From positions 1,240,001 to 1,304,000 of the forward strand of contig NZ_JAALDK010000002.1 in assembly GCF_013366925.1 (NCBI RefSeq): a DNA stretch of 64,000 nt, written 5' to 3'. The notes below the pieces were generated by a model. The model did no database searches. It was not told where the DNA came from and worked only from the letters and a program-made list of their open reading frames with translations. The position numbers and the translations under genes were made by a program. The number at the start of each line of letters is the position of its first letter. Positions within the stretch are counted from its first letter, which is position 1. The stretch comes from Paraburkholderia youngii. Lineage in GTDB: Bacteria > Pseudomonadota > Gammaproteobacteria > Burkholderiales > Burkholderiaceae. This document shows, piece after piece, positions 36,555 to 45,161 of the stretch.

Positions 36555-36733
36555 GTGGCGCGTTCATGATTGACCGGCTCGGCGTGTCGCTGCTGGCTGT
36601 CGTGCCCGCTCTCGCTGGAATGTGGTTGGGCTCGATGGTGCGGCAGAAGATCAGTCCAAAAACCTTCCGCCGTTGCTTTCTCTATTCCTCATCGTCCTGG
36701 GTTCTCGAACTGGCGCTGCATCCGTTCGCTTGA
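36555..36733 (+). pseudogene. TauE/SafE-family permease, C-terminal remnant with frameshifts
   Basis: LARGAFMIDRLGVSLLAVVPALAGMWLGSMVRQKISPKTFRR matches the last two helices of TauE/SafE anion exporters. Within the final helix the expected FLIVLG is in one frame and LELALHPFA in another, so at least two small shifts are present. The rest of the gene (about 200 residues) is absent; the remnant begins beside the start codon of the LysR remnant. It was probably the divergent target of that regulator. Confidence 0.65.
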
Positions 36734-36830
36734 GTCTCGCAAAACATCTGCTGGCGGCAACCCGCAAAGCTAGTGGAAAATCACGGATGAAAATTCGCCG
36801 CCTTCGATACGCGTAACTTTGGAGTTTTCG

Positions 36831-37463
36831 ATGCCCAATCTAAGCCATTTCCTTTCATTCGGTCTCGTTGCATTCGGCATGGTGCTTACCCCCGGACCGA
36901 ATATGGTTTATCTGATTTCACGCTCCATCTGCCAAGGTCGTCAAGCTGGACTTATCTCCTTGGCTGGCGTCGCCCTTGGTTTCGTCTTCTACATGCTGTG
37001 TGCCGCATTCGGCATCACCGCTCTGGTTCTCGCTATACCCTACGCCTACGATGCGCTCCGCTTTGGCGGCGCGATGTATCTGCTCTATCTTGCGTGGCAA
37101 GCAGTCAAGCCCGGCGGACGCTCACCATTTCAGGTCCGCGATCTTCCCGTGGACAGCCGTCGCAAACTGTTCCTGATGGGGTTCACCACCAATCTGCTGA
37201 ACCCCAAAATCGCCGTGCTTTACCTGTCGCTATTGCCTCAGTTCATTGATCCGTCGCACGGCAGCATATTTCATCAATCGCTTGCGCTGGGTGCAACGCA
37301 GATCGTGATCAGCGTCTGCGTGAATGCAGCCATTGCGACTATGGCTGGCTCGATTGCCGGATTTCTCGCGAGCCGCCCGACGTGGATTACGCTTCAACGC
37401 TGGTTGATGGGCACGGTGCTAGCGGGCCTTGCAGTCCGTATGGCAACGGAAGCCCGCCGGTAA
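36831..37463 (+). CDS. LysE/RhtB-family amino acid exporter
   Basis: 210-residue inner-membrane exporter with six predicted helices. The family start FLSFGLVAFGMVLTPGPNMVYLISRSICQGR contains the conserved TPGPN. GFTTNLLNPKIAVLYLSLLPQFI is the second hallmark. Start ATG 36831 has TTGGAGTTTTCG upstream. Exports small molecules such as homoserine-type amino acids by proton exchange. It stands alone behind the TauE remnant. Confidence 0.92.
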   Translation: MPNLSHFLSFGLVAFGMVLTPGPNMVYLISRSICQGRQAGLISLAGVALGFVFYMLCAAFGITALVLAIPYAYDALRFGGAMYLLYLAWQAVKPGGRSPFQVRDLPVDSRRKLFLMGFTTNLLNPKIAVLYLSLLPQFIDPSHGSIFHQSLALGATQIVISVCVNAAIATMAGSIAGFLASRPTWITLQRWLMGTVLAGLAVRMATEARR

Positions 37464-37545
37464 CCTTTCCTGTTCCGCGCCCACGAATGGACGACCTTGT
37501 CTTTGGCTTAGAAAGCGCTTCGGCATCGGCCGCAAATTCTCGTTT

Positions 37546-37580
37546 TGAATTGCGTATTGCGAAGGCAATTCAATACGCAT
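37546..37580. promoter_or_regulatory. Two interlocked perfect inverted repeats upstream of the sugar ABC operon
   Basis: TTGAATTGC (37546-37554) pairs with GCAATTCAA (37566-37574), and TGCGTATTG (37552-37560) pairs with CAATACGCA (37572-37580). Both have 9-bp arms and 11-base spacers and they share bases, so the two pairings exclude each other in RNA. The element lies between the LysE stop and the ABC ATPase start. It may be an operator with four half-sites or an alternative-hairpin switch. Confidence 0.55.
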
Positions 37581-37724
37581 ATCCCGATACCAAATCCGAA
37601 TAGATCAATATCGAAATAGGGATTGGACGAATCAAAGCGATCGAAATTACTATATTTTCATAATATCAAAGCAGACAAATACAAACAGAGACGGCAGTTC
37701 CGGGACATAACCCAAGGAGGCACG

Positions 37725-38807
37725 GTGACGGGCATTCAGCTCAACGGCGTGACAAAGCGGTATGGCGAGACGGAAGTGATCACCGGTCTCGACCTGAACA
37801 TCCATGAAGGCGAATTCCTCGTCTTTCTCGGCCCGTCCGGTTGCGGCAAGTCGACGCTGCTACGCATGATCGCCGGGCTGGAGGCCGTCAGCGAAGGGCA
37901 GATCAGCATCGGTGGCCGCGAGGTCACGCACCTGCCGCCGGCGAGGCGCGACGTCGCGATGGTGTTTCAGCACTACGCGCTCTATCCGCACATGACGGTC
38001 TACGACAACATGGCGTTCGGCTTGCGCAACTCGGGCGTCGTCGCGAGCGAGATCAACCGGCGCATTACCGAGGCCGCTCGCATGCTCGAACTCGATGCGC
38101 TGCTCACGCGCCGCCCCGCGCAACTGTCGGGTGGTCAGCGTCAGCGGGTCGCGATTGGCCGCGCGGTGGTCAAGGAACCGGAAGCGTTCCTGTTCGATGA
38201 GCCGTTGTCGAACCTCGATGCGGCGTTGCGCACGCGTACCCGGGTCGAACTGGCGCGGATCCATCGGCGCCTCAGCTCGACGATGGTCTTCGTCACACAC
38301 GACCAGATCGAAGCGATGACGCTCGCCACACGCATCGTCGTGATGAACCGCGGCCGCATCGAGCAGATCGGCGCGCCGCTCGATATCTACCGGCGTCCGG
38401 CCACGCGCTTCGTGGCCGGCTTCATCGGCGCACCGGCAATGAACTTCATCGATGTCGAACCGGCCGGCGAAAACGGCGGCCGTTTGCGCGTGCGCCTGCC
38501 CGTCGACAACGTCGTGATTCCGACCACGATCGCGGCCGGCAGATTGCCTCCGGGCCAACTCACGCTCGGCATCCGCGCCGAGCATGTGGTGATCGACGCG
38601 GCCGGCGCGCTCAATGGGCGCGCCGAATTCATCGAGCGCCTCGGCGACCGTTCGCTCGCGCACGTGAGTCTGGCCAGCAATCAGCTGATCGTCATCGAGA
38701 TTCCGCGCGAGTACGAATTGCAGCCCGGCGACCCGCTACGTATGAATCTCGATGCTGCCCATCTGCATCTGTTCGACGCCAACGGGAGCGCGCATCATGG
38801 CGGCTGA
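37725..38807 (+). CDS. Sugar ABC transporter ATP-binding protein (MalK/UgpC type)
   Basis: 360-residue ATPase of a carbohydrate ABC importer. Walker A GPSGCGKSTLLRMIAGL, Q-loop FQHYALYPHMTVYDNMAFGL, signature LSGGQRQRVAIGRAV, Walker B EAFLFDEPLSNLDA and switch VTHDQIEAMTLA are complete. Residues about 240-360 form the MalK-like regulatory OB domain (FVAGFIGAPAMNFIDVE). GTG 37725 with CAAGGAGGCACG is the chosen start; the upstream ORF part is AT-rich leader. It overlaps the first permease gene by 11 bases. Confidence 0.93.
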   Translation: MTGIQLNGVTKRYGETEVITGLDLNIHEGEFLVFLGPSGCGKSTLLRMIAGLEAVSEGQISIGGREVTHLPPARRDVAMVFQHYALYPHMTVYDNMAFGLRNSGVVASEINRRITEAARMLELDALLTRRPAQLSGGQRQRVAIGRAVVKEPEAFLFDEPLSNLDAALRTRTRVELARIHRRLSSTMVFVTHDQIEAMTLATRIVVMNRGRIEQIGAPLDIYRRPATRFVAGFIGAPAMNFIDVEPAGENGGRLRVRLPVDNVVIPTTIAAGRLPPGQLTLGIRAEHVVIDAAGALNGRAEFIERLGDRSLAHVSLASNQLIVIEIPREYELQPGDPLRMNLDAAHLHLFDANGSAHHGG

Positions 38808-39723
38808 TCGCCCGCTGACGGCCGGTCTGCCGAAAGCGCGGCAGCGCCGTTTCAACTATCCCCTCGCGTCCTGGTCGAACGGGCTGTTCGTATTGCCGTT
38901 CGTGATCGTCTACGTGCTGTTGCTGGTCGTGCCGCTTATGTACGGCTGGTGGCTGAGCTTGCAGAACGTCGATCTGCTCGGTGGCACGTCCGAGTTCATC
39001 GGCCTGAAGAACTATCTAGACCTCGCGTCCGATCCGATCTTTCGCGGCGCCGTGCGCAACACGTTCTACTTCGTGTTCATGACCGTGCCGATGTTCGTCG
39101 CGCTCGGTCTTGCGCTCGCGCTCGTGCTCAATCGGCCGGGCCGATTTTGCGCCGCGCTGCGTGCGATCTTCTTCGGTTCGTCGGTGCTGTCGGTGACGAT
39201 CGTCACGCTCGTCTGGAAGCTGGTATTGATGCCGGGTCATGGGCTGCTGGCCGACGTCAGCCGCGCGCTCAACATCCCCGAGTACGTGCCGCTCGTCCAT
39301 GAAGCCACGGCGCTGCCGATGATCGCGATCGTCACCGTGTGGTGGATCGTGGGCCTGCCGATGATGCTGTTTCTCGCCGCGCTTCAGCAGATCCCGCAGG
39401 AGTTATACGAAGCGGCTGCGCTCGATAACGCGACCCGTTGGCGCACCTTCGTAGCGATCACGCTGCCGTCGATCCGGCGCACCGTCGCGCTAGTTGCGGT
39501 GATCGAAGCGGTGTTCCAGTTCCAGCTGTTCGGTCAGGCGCAATTGCTGACCGGCGGCGGACCGAACAATGCATCGCGACCGCTCGTCCAGTTCATTTAC
39601 GAATCCGGCTTTCGCCAATGGTTGTTCGGCTATTCGGCTGCCGCGGCCCAGGTGCTGTTCGCGCTGATGCTGCTAGGTATCGCCGTGCAGTCATGGATCG
39701 TACGCAGAAAGGACCCCGCATGA
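38797..39723 (+). CDS. Sugar ABC transporter permease 1 (MalF type)
   Basis: 308-residue inner-membrane permease with six helices, starting FVLPFVIVYVLLLVVPLMYGWWLSL. The coupling-helix EAA motif is YEAAALDNATRWRTFVAITLPSI near residue 208. It overlaps both the ATPase gene before it (11 bases) and the second permease after it (4 bases), so the three are co-translated. It pairs with the MalG-type partner to form the channel. Confidence 0.93.
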   Translation: MAADRPLTAGLPKARQRRFNYPLASWSNGLFVLPFVIVYVLLLVVPLMYGWWLSLQNVDLLGGTSEFIGLKNYLDLASDPIFRGAVRNTFYFVFMTVPMFVALGLALALVLNRPGRFCAALRAIFFGSSVLSVTIVTLVWKLVLMPGHGLLADVSRALNIPEYVPLVHEATALPMIAIVTVWWIVGLPMMLFLAALQQIPQELYEAAALDNATRWRTFVAITLPSIRRTVALVAVIEAVFQFQLFGQAQLLTGGGPNNASRPLVQFIYESGFRQWLFGYSAAAAQVLFALMLLGIAVQSWIVRRKDPA

Positions 39724-40607
39724 GTACCGCCGCAATGCAATCCGCTTCGAATCCGGCCGGTCCCGAACGTTCGCGCGGTTCGTTAGCCGGTCGTCTCGGC
39801 GAGCGCGTGATGCTGGGCGCCGTGGTGCTGCTCGCGCTCGTGTGGATCGCGCCGCTGGTCTGGGTGTTCGCGCTGTCGTTCAAGCCGAACGCCTTCCTGC
39901 AGCAGCATACCGATGTGCTGTTCTCGCCGCCGTTCACGCTGCAGAACTACGCCAGCATCATCGGCACCTCAGCTGTCGGCGGCTGGTTGGTCAACAGCGC
40001 GATCGTCGCGCTGGGCCAGACCCTGCTGACGCTCGTCATCGCGTCGCTCGCTGGCTACGGCTTCGCGCGCACGACCTTTCCAGGCAAGCGCTGGCTTTAC
40101 GTGGTCTGCCTCGCCGGGCTCGCGGTTCCCGAGCAGGCGCTCGTGATTCCGCTGCATAGCCTGTTCGCGTCGCTCGACTGGCACAACACCTATGGCGCAC
40201 TGATCATGCCGCGGCTCGCGTCACCGTTCGGCGTGTACCTGATGACCCAGTACTTCAAGGCCGTGCCGGTCGAAATCGAGGAAGCCGCGCTGCTCGACAA
40301 CGCGTCGCGCTTCAAGGTGTTCTGGCGCATCGTGCTGCCGCTGTCGATTCCGGCACAGGCGACGCTTGCGATCTTCACCTTCCTCAGCGCGTGGAACGAC
40401 TACCTGTGGCCGCTCGTGTCGGCGTCGAAGCCGGAGATGTATACGTTGACGATCGGCCTGGCATCGACGCAAGGCAATTTCGCGCAGTCCGAGGGCATTG
40501 GCTACCTGATGGCGCAAGCCGTGTTCGCGGGCCTGCCGATCTTCGTGCTGTACCTGTTTTTCCAGAAGTACATCGTGGCCGCCGTTGCGGGCACCACGGT
40601 GCGCTGA
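39720..40607 (+). CDS. Sugar ABC transporter permease 2 (MalG type)
   Basis: 295-residue permease with six helices (VMLGAVVLLALVWIAPLVWVFALSF at the start). EAA motif IEEAALLDNASRFKVFWRIVLPLSIPA near residue 183. The C-terminus FFQKYIVAAVAGTTVR is typical of MalG-like proteins (GAVKG variants). ATGA overlap with permease 1. Substrate inferred as an arabinose-containing sugar from the arabinofuranosidase gene downstream. Confidence 0.93.
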   Translation: MSTAAMQSASNPAGPERSRGSLAGRLGERVMLGAVVLLALVWIAPLVWVFALSFKPNAFLQQHTDVLFSPPFTLQNYASIIGTSAVGGWLVNSAIVALGQTLLTLVIASLAGYGFARTTFPGKRWLYVVCLAGLAVPEQALVIPLHSLFASLDWHNTYGALIMPRLASPFGVYLMTQYFKAVPVEIEEAALLDNASRFKVFWRIVLPLSIPAQATLAIFTFLSAWNDYLWPLVSASKPEMYTLTIGLASTQGNFAQSEGIGYLMAQAVFAGLPIFVLYLFFQKYIVAAVAGTTVR

Positions 40608-40614
40608 ACCGCTG

Positions 40615-40636
40615 GCCGATGTTTCCAGACATCGGC
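40615..40636 (+). other. Intercistronic hairpin before the binding-protein gene
   Basis: GCCGATGT (40615-40622) pairs perfectly with ACATCGGC (40629-40636) around TTCCAG, just after the permease stop. There is no T-run. Such stems between permease and binding-protein genes can stabilise mRNA ends and allow uneven expression. Confidence 0.55.
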
Positions 40637-40735
40637 GCCTTGCTTGAAAAGAACCGGTCACTCCGGTAACCCATAGCGGCCGCGCGGTGTCGATCGGAAA
40701 TACGCGGCTCATCGAGTATTCGACAGGAGACAACC

Positions 40736-42070
40736 ATGAAGAGATCGCTCGTACGCGGTGCGCTTTTGCTTGCCTTGCTGAGTCTGACGGCCGGCCTCGC
40801 GGCTCCCGCTCAGGCCAAAACCGAAATTACGCTATCGCGCTTTTTCGGCGCCTGCGACGCTGAATACGGCAATGTGAACGACGTGAGCAAGGCCGCGGGT
40901 GAGTGCGGAATCATCACGACGCTGGTCAATGAGTTCAATGCGACGAACAAGGAAGACATCGTCGTCAAGCCGCAGATCATCGAATGGTCTCCTTACTATA
41001 CGCAGATCGATGCGCGCATTCTGAGTCACGACGTACCGACGATCTCGGTCATGCACGAAGCAGTGCTCGGCGACTATGTGAAGCGCAAGCTCGTCGAACC
41101 GCTCGACACCGGGTTCAAATCGGTGGGGATCGATACGAAGGACTTCACGGATCACGCGCGCCGCGGCGTCACGTTCGACGACAAAACCTACGCGTTGCCG
41201 TTCGACACGCATTCGTGGCTGTGGCATATCAACATCAATCTGTTCAGGAAGGCGGGTCTCGTCGACGCGAGCGGCAAGCCGATCCTGCCGAGCACGCCCG
41301 ACGAACTGCTGAAGCAGGCGAAACAGTTCAAGGACAAGACCGGTCTGCCGTACCTCACGATGCCGATCGCCAACGAGAGCGCCGCGCAGACCCGCTCGTT
41401 GTACACGATGGTCTATCAGCAGAACGGTACGCTCTTCCCGTCGGGCCCGACAAAAATCGATCCGCGCGTCAAGCCCGTGACCAATGCGCTGCAATTGCTG
41501 GATGGGCTGATGAAGGCGGGCGATATCACCCCGAACCTCGACTACGGTGCGTCGAACCAGGCGTTCATGAACGGCAAGGCAGGGGTGCTGATCTGCGGCA
41601 CATGGGTGATCGAGGACTTGACCAATCTGTCGAAGAAAGCCGATTCGCCGCTCGCCAACAACGGCTACGAGGTCGTGCCGTTCCCGAACCTGTTCCAGAA
41701 GAAAGCGGTGTGGGCCGATGGCCACTCATGGGTCATGCTCAAGGGCGGCGCGAAAGACGACAAGAGCCGCCACGCCGCGTTCGTGTTCCTCAAGTTCCTC
41801 TACGACCACGACGCCGACTGGGCCCGCACCGGGCATCTGCCGGCGCGGCAGTCGGTCGTCGATAGCGCGGCGTTCAACGCGTTGCCGCATCGCGCGGAGA
41901 TCAAGGAGATCTCGTCCACCGGCTATGCGCTGCCGAACACGGTGCCGCGCCAGTTCGCGATTCAGGAGATCGTCGGCAGCGAGGTCAGCAACATGTTGAC
42001 CTCGGGCAAGCCGATCGCCGCCGTCGAACAGGATGCGCAAGATCGCGTCAACAAGCTGCTGTCCAGGTAG
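40736..42070 (+). CDS. Sugar ABC transporter substrate-binding protein
   Basis: 444-residue periplasmic binding protein (family 1 extracellular SBP). Signal peptide MKRSLVRGALLLALLSLTAGLAAPAQA, mature start KTEITLSRFFGACDAEYGNVNDV. Typical blocks include AVLGDYVKRKLVEPLD, YALPFDTHSWLWHINI and NQAFMNGKAGVLICGTWVIED. AGGAGACAACC precedes ATG 40736. It delivers sugar to the permease pair; a conserved pair of Cys (Cys at mature positions near 13 and 28) may form a disulfide. Confidence 0.92.
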   Translation: MKRSLVRGALLLALLSLTAGLAAPAQAKTEITLSRFFGACDAEYGNVNDVSKAAGECGIITTLVNEFNATNKEDIVVKPQIIEWSPYYTQIDARILSHDVPTISVMHEAVLGDYVKRKLVEPLDTGFKSVGIDTKDFTDHARRGVTFDDKTYALPFDTHSWLWHININLFRKAGLVDASGKPILPSTPDELLKQAKQFKDKTGLPYLTMPIANESAAQTRSLYTMVYQQNGTLFPSGPTKIDPRVKPVTNALQLLDGLMKAGDITPNLDYGASNQAFMNGKAGVLICGTWVIEDLTNLSKKADSPLANNGYEVVPFPNLFQKKAVWADGHSWVMLKGGAKDDKSRHAAFVFLKFLYDHDADWARTGHLPARQSVVDSAAFNALPHRAEIKEISSTGYALPNTVPRQFAIQEIVGSEVSNMLTSGKPIAAVEQDAQDRVNKLLSR

Positions 42071-42132
42071 TGGCCGCGCGCCTGACCCGAACTCAACGGA
42101 ACCTCACCGAACCCAACCGAGCTCAAAAGCCG

Positions 42133-42155
42133 GCGTGCCGCATCGCGCGGCACGC
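42133..42155 (+). other. Intercistronic hairpin before the arabinofuranosidase gene
   Basis: GCGTGCCGC (42133-42141) pairs perfectly with GCGGCACGC (42147-42155) around ATCGC; 9-bp arms. It lies between the binding-protein stop (42070) and the GH51 start (42186), preceded by short degenerate CGAACTCAAC-type repeats. Probably an mRNA stem. Confidence 0.55.
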
Positions 42156-42185
42156 GCAGGCGATCTCACCACAGGACCTATCACA

Positions 42186-43706
42186 ATGATTACCTCCCGC
42201 CTTGTCGTCGACCGGGATTTCGTCGTCGCGGACCTTGACCGGCGCTTGTTCGGTACGTTCGTCGAACATATGGGCCGCTGCGTCTATACCGGCATCTATG
42301 AGCCGGATCACCCCGACGCGGATGAGCGTGGCTATCGAAAAGACGTGATGGCGCTCACGCGCGAACTCGGGCCGACGATCGTCCGTTACCCCGGCGGCAA
42401 TTTTCTGTCGGGCTATAACTGGGAAGACGGTGTCGGCCCGAAGGCGCAAAGGCCGAAGCGGCTCGATCTCGCGTGGTATTCGGTCGAGACCAATCAGTTC
42501 GGCACCAACGAATTCATCGACTGGTGCCGCGAGCTCGATATCGAGCCTATGTACGGAGTCAATCTCGGCACGCGTGGACCGGACGAAGCGCGCCATTTCG
42601 TCGAGTACTGCAATCACCCCGGCGGCACCGCGCTATCGGACTTGCGTCACGAACATGGTTATGCGAAGCCGCACGACATCAAGTTCTGGTGTCTCGGCAA
42701 CGAGATGGACGGCCCCTGGCAAATCGGCCGCAAGACCGCCGACGAGTACGGCCGTGTCGCGCTCGAAACGGCCAAACTGATGCGTGCGGTCGATCCCACC
42801 ATTCAACTCGCGGCGTGCGGCTCGTCGACCCATGACATGCCGACCTATGGAGCATGGGAAGATCGCGTGCTCGAACACTGCTTCGATCAGGTCGACTTCA
42901 TCTCCTTGCACACGTACTTCGAGAACCGTCATGACTCGACCGCGGAATTCTTCGGCAACATCGACGTGATGGATCTGTTCATCAAGGAGATCGTCGCTGT
43001 TGCGGACAGCGTGGCGGCGCGCAAGCATTCGAGCAAACGCATCATGCTGTCGTTCGATGAATGGAATGTCTGGTACAAGGCGCGCTCGATCAACGATCTG
43101 CGCAAACCGGGCTGGCCAAGCGCACCGCGCCTGATCGAGGAGGTCTACAACGCCGAGGACGCGCTGGTGGTCGGCGGCGCACTGATCACGATGATGAACA
43201 ACGCGGATCGCGTCAAAACGGCGTGCCTCGCGCAACTCGTCAACGTGATCGGACCGATCATGACCGAGCCGGGCGGAGCCGCCTGGCGGCAGACGATCTT
43301 TTATCCGTTCTCGCAGGCGTCGAAGTTCGGTCACGGCCGCGTGCTCAAGCCGGTGATCGAATCGCCGGCCTACGAGGCCGAGACCTTTTCCGAAATCGCC
43401 TACCTGTGCGCCGCCGTAGTCGACGACCGCGCGAGCGGCACCACGACGATCTTCGCGTTGAACCGGCACCTGACCGACGAGATGGACCTCAGCATCGAAT
43501 TGCGCGGCCTCGGCGTGGAGCGCACGCTCGATCACGCGCTCGAACTTCACCACCCGAACATGAAGGCGGTGAATACGCGCGAAGCGCCGCTGACGGTCGT
43601 GCCCGCAACCAACGAGAAGATCTCGGTCGATGGCGAGAAACTGACGGCGCGCCTGAAGCCGGGTTCGTGGAACGTGATCGTCACGACTGCGGCAAAGCGC
43701 GGCTAG
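42186..43706 (+). CDS. Alpha-L-arabinofuranosidase, GH51
   Basis: 506-residue GH51 glycosidase with the TIM-barrel and C-terminal beta-sandwich. Acid/base Glu173 in FWCLGNEMDGPW and nucleophile Glu292 in LSFDEWNVWYKA are present; the family start LFGTFVEHMGRCVYTGIYEP and PTIVRYPGGNFLSGYNWEDG are clear. No signal peptide, so it acts in the cytoplasm on imported arabinosides. It follows the ABC binding-protein gene and precedes the GntR regulator, forming an uptake-and-hydrolysis unit. Confidence 0.95.
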   Translation: MITSRLVVDRDFVVADLDRRLFGTFVEHMGRCVYTGIYEPDHPDADERGYRKDVMALTRELGPTIVRYPGGNFLSGYNWEDGVGPKAQRPKRLDLAWYSVETNQFGTNEFIDWCRELDIEPMYGVNLGTRGPDEARHFVEYCNHPGGTALSDLRHEHGYAKPHDIKFWCLGNEMDGPWQIGRKTADEYGRVALETAKLMRAVDPTIQLAACGSSTHDMPTYGAWEDRVLEHCFDQVDFISLHTYFENRHDSTAEFFGNIDVMDLFIKEIVAVADSVAARKHSSKRIMLSFDEWNVWYKARSINDLRKPGWPSAPRLIEEVYNAEDALVVGGALITMMNNADRVKTACLAQLVNVIGPIMTEPGGAAWRQTIFYPFSQASKFGHGRVLKPVIESPAYEAETFSEIAYLCAAVVDDRASGTTTIFALNRHLTDEMDLSIELRGLGVERTLDHALELHHPNMKAVNTREAPLTVVPATNEKISVDGEKLTARLKPGSWNVIVTTAAKRG

Positions 43707-43740
43707 GTGGTTCGCACGGGAAGTCTACGAAGGAGGGGTG

Positions 43741-44496
43741 ATGTTCGAGCGTGAGCCCGTCGTAGGGACGATGACCGCGCAGGTCGCGCGGATCGTCGGC
43801 ATGAGGATCGTCTCGGGCGAATTCGGCCCTGGTGATCTGCTCCCTGTCGAAAGCGAGTTGTGCACCGAGTACCGTGTGAGTCGCACGACCGTGCGCGAGG
43901 CGATCAAACAGCTCACCGGCAAGCGCCTGATCGAAGTGACGCCGAAGATCGGCACGCGCGTGTTGCCGTTCTCGGACTGGAATCTGCTCGACCGTGACGT
44001 GCTCGCGTGGCGGCTCAATGCGCAATTCGATTCGAAGATCGTCGAGGACATCTTCGAGATGCGCATTTGTTTCGAGCCGCGCGCGAGCTTTCTGGCGGCG
44101 CGGCACGGCAGCGACGACGACCTTCAGCTGATCGAGCGCCGCTATCGCGAGCTGGCGAGCGCTTATGCTTCGCCGTCGGCGCATTCGGATGTGCGCGCGG
44201 TGAGCGAAGCGGTGCTGGAATTTCATATGGCGATCATCGCGATGTCGCAGAACGGCATGTTCATTACGATCGGCAGTGCGATCAAGGCGGCGTTGCGGGT
44301 GTCGTCGGAGATGCTGCTGCGGCAGGCGGCGCGGCCGAGCGAAGATATCGAGCTGCATGACGCGGTGCGTCGCCGGATCGTTGCGCGCGAGCCGGAGGCC
44401 GCGTCCGCCGCGATGACGCGTCTGCTCGAAGCATCGCGCGAAAGGATGCTGCGCTACACGATCAGCCCGAAAGACGTGGTGTGGCGCGAGCGTTAG
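43741..44496 (+). CDS. GntR-family regulator (FCD type)
   Basis: 251-residue regulator. Winged HTH at residues 12-75 (GTMTAQVARIVGMRIVSGEFGPGDLLPVES..., RVSRTTVREAIKQLTGKRLIEVTPKIGTRV), then an FCD all-helical effector domain from about 95 to 240 with likely metal ligands (IFEMRICFEPRASFLAARH, LEFHMAIIAMSQN, LHDAVRRRIVAREPEAASAAMTRLL). ATG 43741 follows GAAGGAGGGGTG; the GTG at 43738 is too close to the site. It probably controls the arabinose-type ABC/GH51 operon in response to a sugar acid or related ligand. Confidence 0.9.
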   Translation: MFEREPVVGTMTAQVARIVGMRIVSGEFGPGDLLPVESELCTEYRVSRTTVREAIKQLTGKRLIEVTPKIGTRVLPFSDWNLLDRDVLAWRLNAQFDSKIVEDIFEMRICFEPRASFLAARHGSDDDLQLIERRYRELASAYASPSAHSDVRAVSEAVLEFHMAIIAMSQNGMFITIGSAIKAALRVSSEMLLRQAARPSEDIELHDAVRRRIVAREPEAASAAMTRLLEASRERMLRYTISPKDVVWRER

Positions 44497-44574
44497 AAGA
44501 CGTGGGCGGATCGGGCGCATACCGCTCGCGCAACTCGACGTGTCGCTGCGCCTGGAGATTCGGAAAAATCCGGG

Positions 44575-45114
44575 CTACGGCATTGTTTCCAATGCTTTCT
44601 TCAGTCGCGCGACTGCCTCGTCGGATTCCTGCTGGATTCTCGTTCGAACGAACAAGACATTTAACACCGCAAACCACAGTGTCGGTGCGCGGTACACGAA
44701 CTCGCGCTCGAATCGTGTCCCGGACGCTACGGGCGTCAGAGCGTAGCTCACTGTGCCTGCTGGCTTCCCGTCTATCGTGCCGACAATCGCCCATTTGCGC
44801 GGACGGTCCCGTACGGCGACGGTCCACAGGACGCTTCCCCGGCGACCCGCCACGCGAAATTCTTCCGCAACCTGTTCACCAACGTTTAACGAGTGGTCGA
44901 TCGCCCCTCTTACCGATAGCGAAGACGGATGCCAGCGGGGCCAGTGAGCGGGTGTCGTTACGTAGTCGAAAACCACCGTATCCGGTCGCTCGATCGAGAT
45001 CACGGTGGCAATCCTCGTCGTAAGATTGACCAGCCGAGGCAACGGGACGGCAAGCAGTGCAGCGACCGCGACGACTGCCAGGACCGCGCTCATCCATTTC
45101 GATGGCCATTTCAT
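44575..45114 (-). CDS. Membrane-anchored START-like (SRPBCC) domain protein
   Basis: 179-residue protein. Residues 5-30 form one hydrophobic helix (SKWMSAVLAVVAVAALLAVPLP). Residues about 38-175 are a Bet v1/START fold: VISIERPDTVVFDYVTTPAHWPRWHPSSLSV, GEQVAEEFRVAGRRGSVLWTV and FVYRAPTLWFAVLNVLFV. Ligand-binding pockets of this fold hold hydrophobic molecules. The chosen start at 45114 has no strong ribosome-binding site. It lies 47 bases downstream of the sugar-binding protein gene on the same strand, but that may be chance. Confidence 0.7.
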   Translation of the reverse strand: MKWPSKWMSAVLAVVAVAALLAVPLPRLVNLTTRIATVISIERPDTVVFDYVTTPAHWPRWHPSSLSVRGAIDHSLNVGEQVAEEFRVAGRRGSVLWTVAVRDRPRKWAIVGTIDGKPAGTVSYALTPVASGTRFEREFVYRAPTLWFAVLNVLFVRTRIQQESDEAVARLKKALETMP

Positions 45115-45161
45115 CCGGGACTCGAGAAGTACGGCTTCGTCGTCGCCGTGGTCACCGGCTT

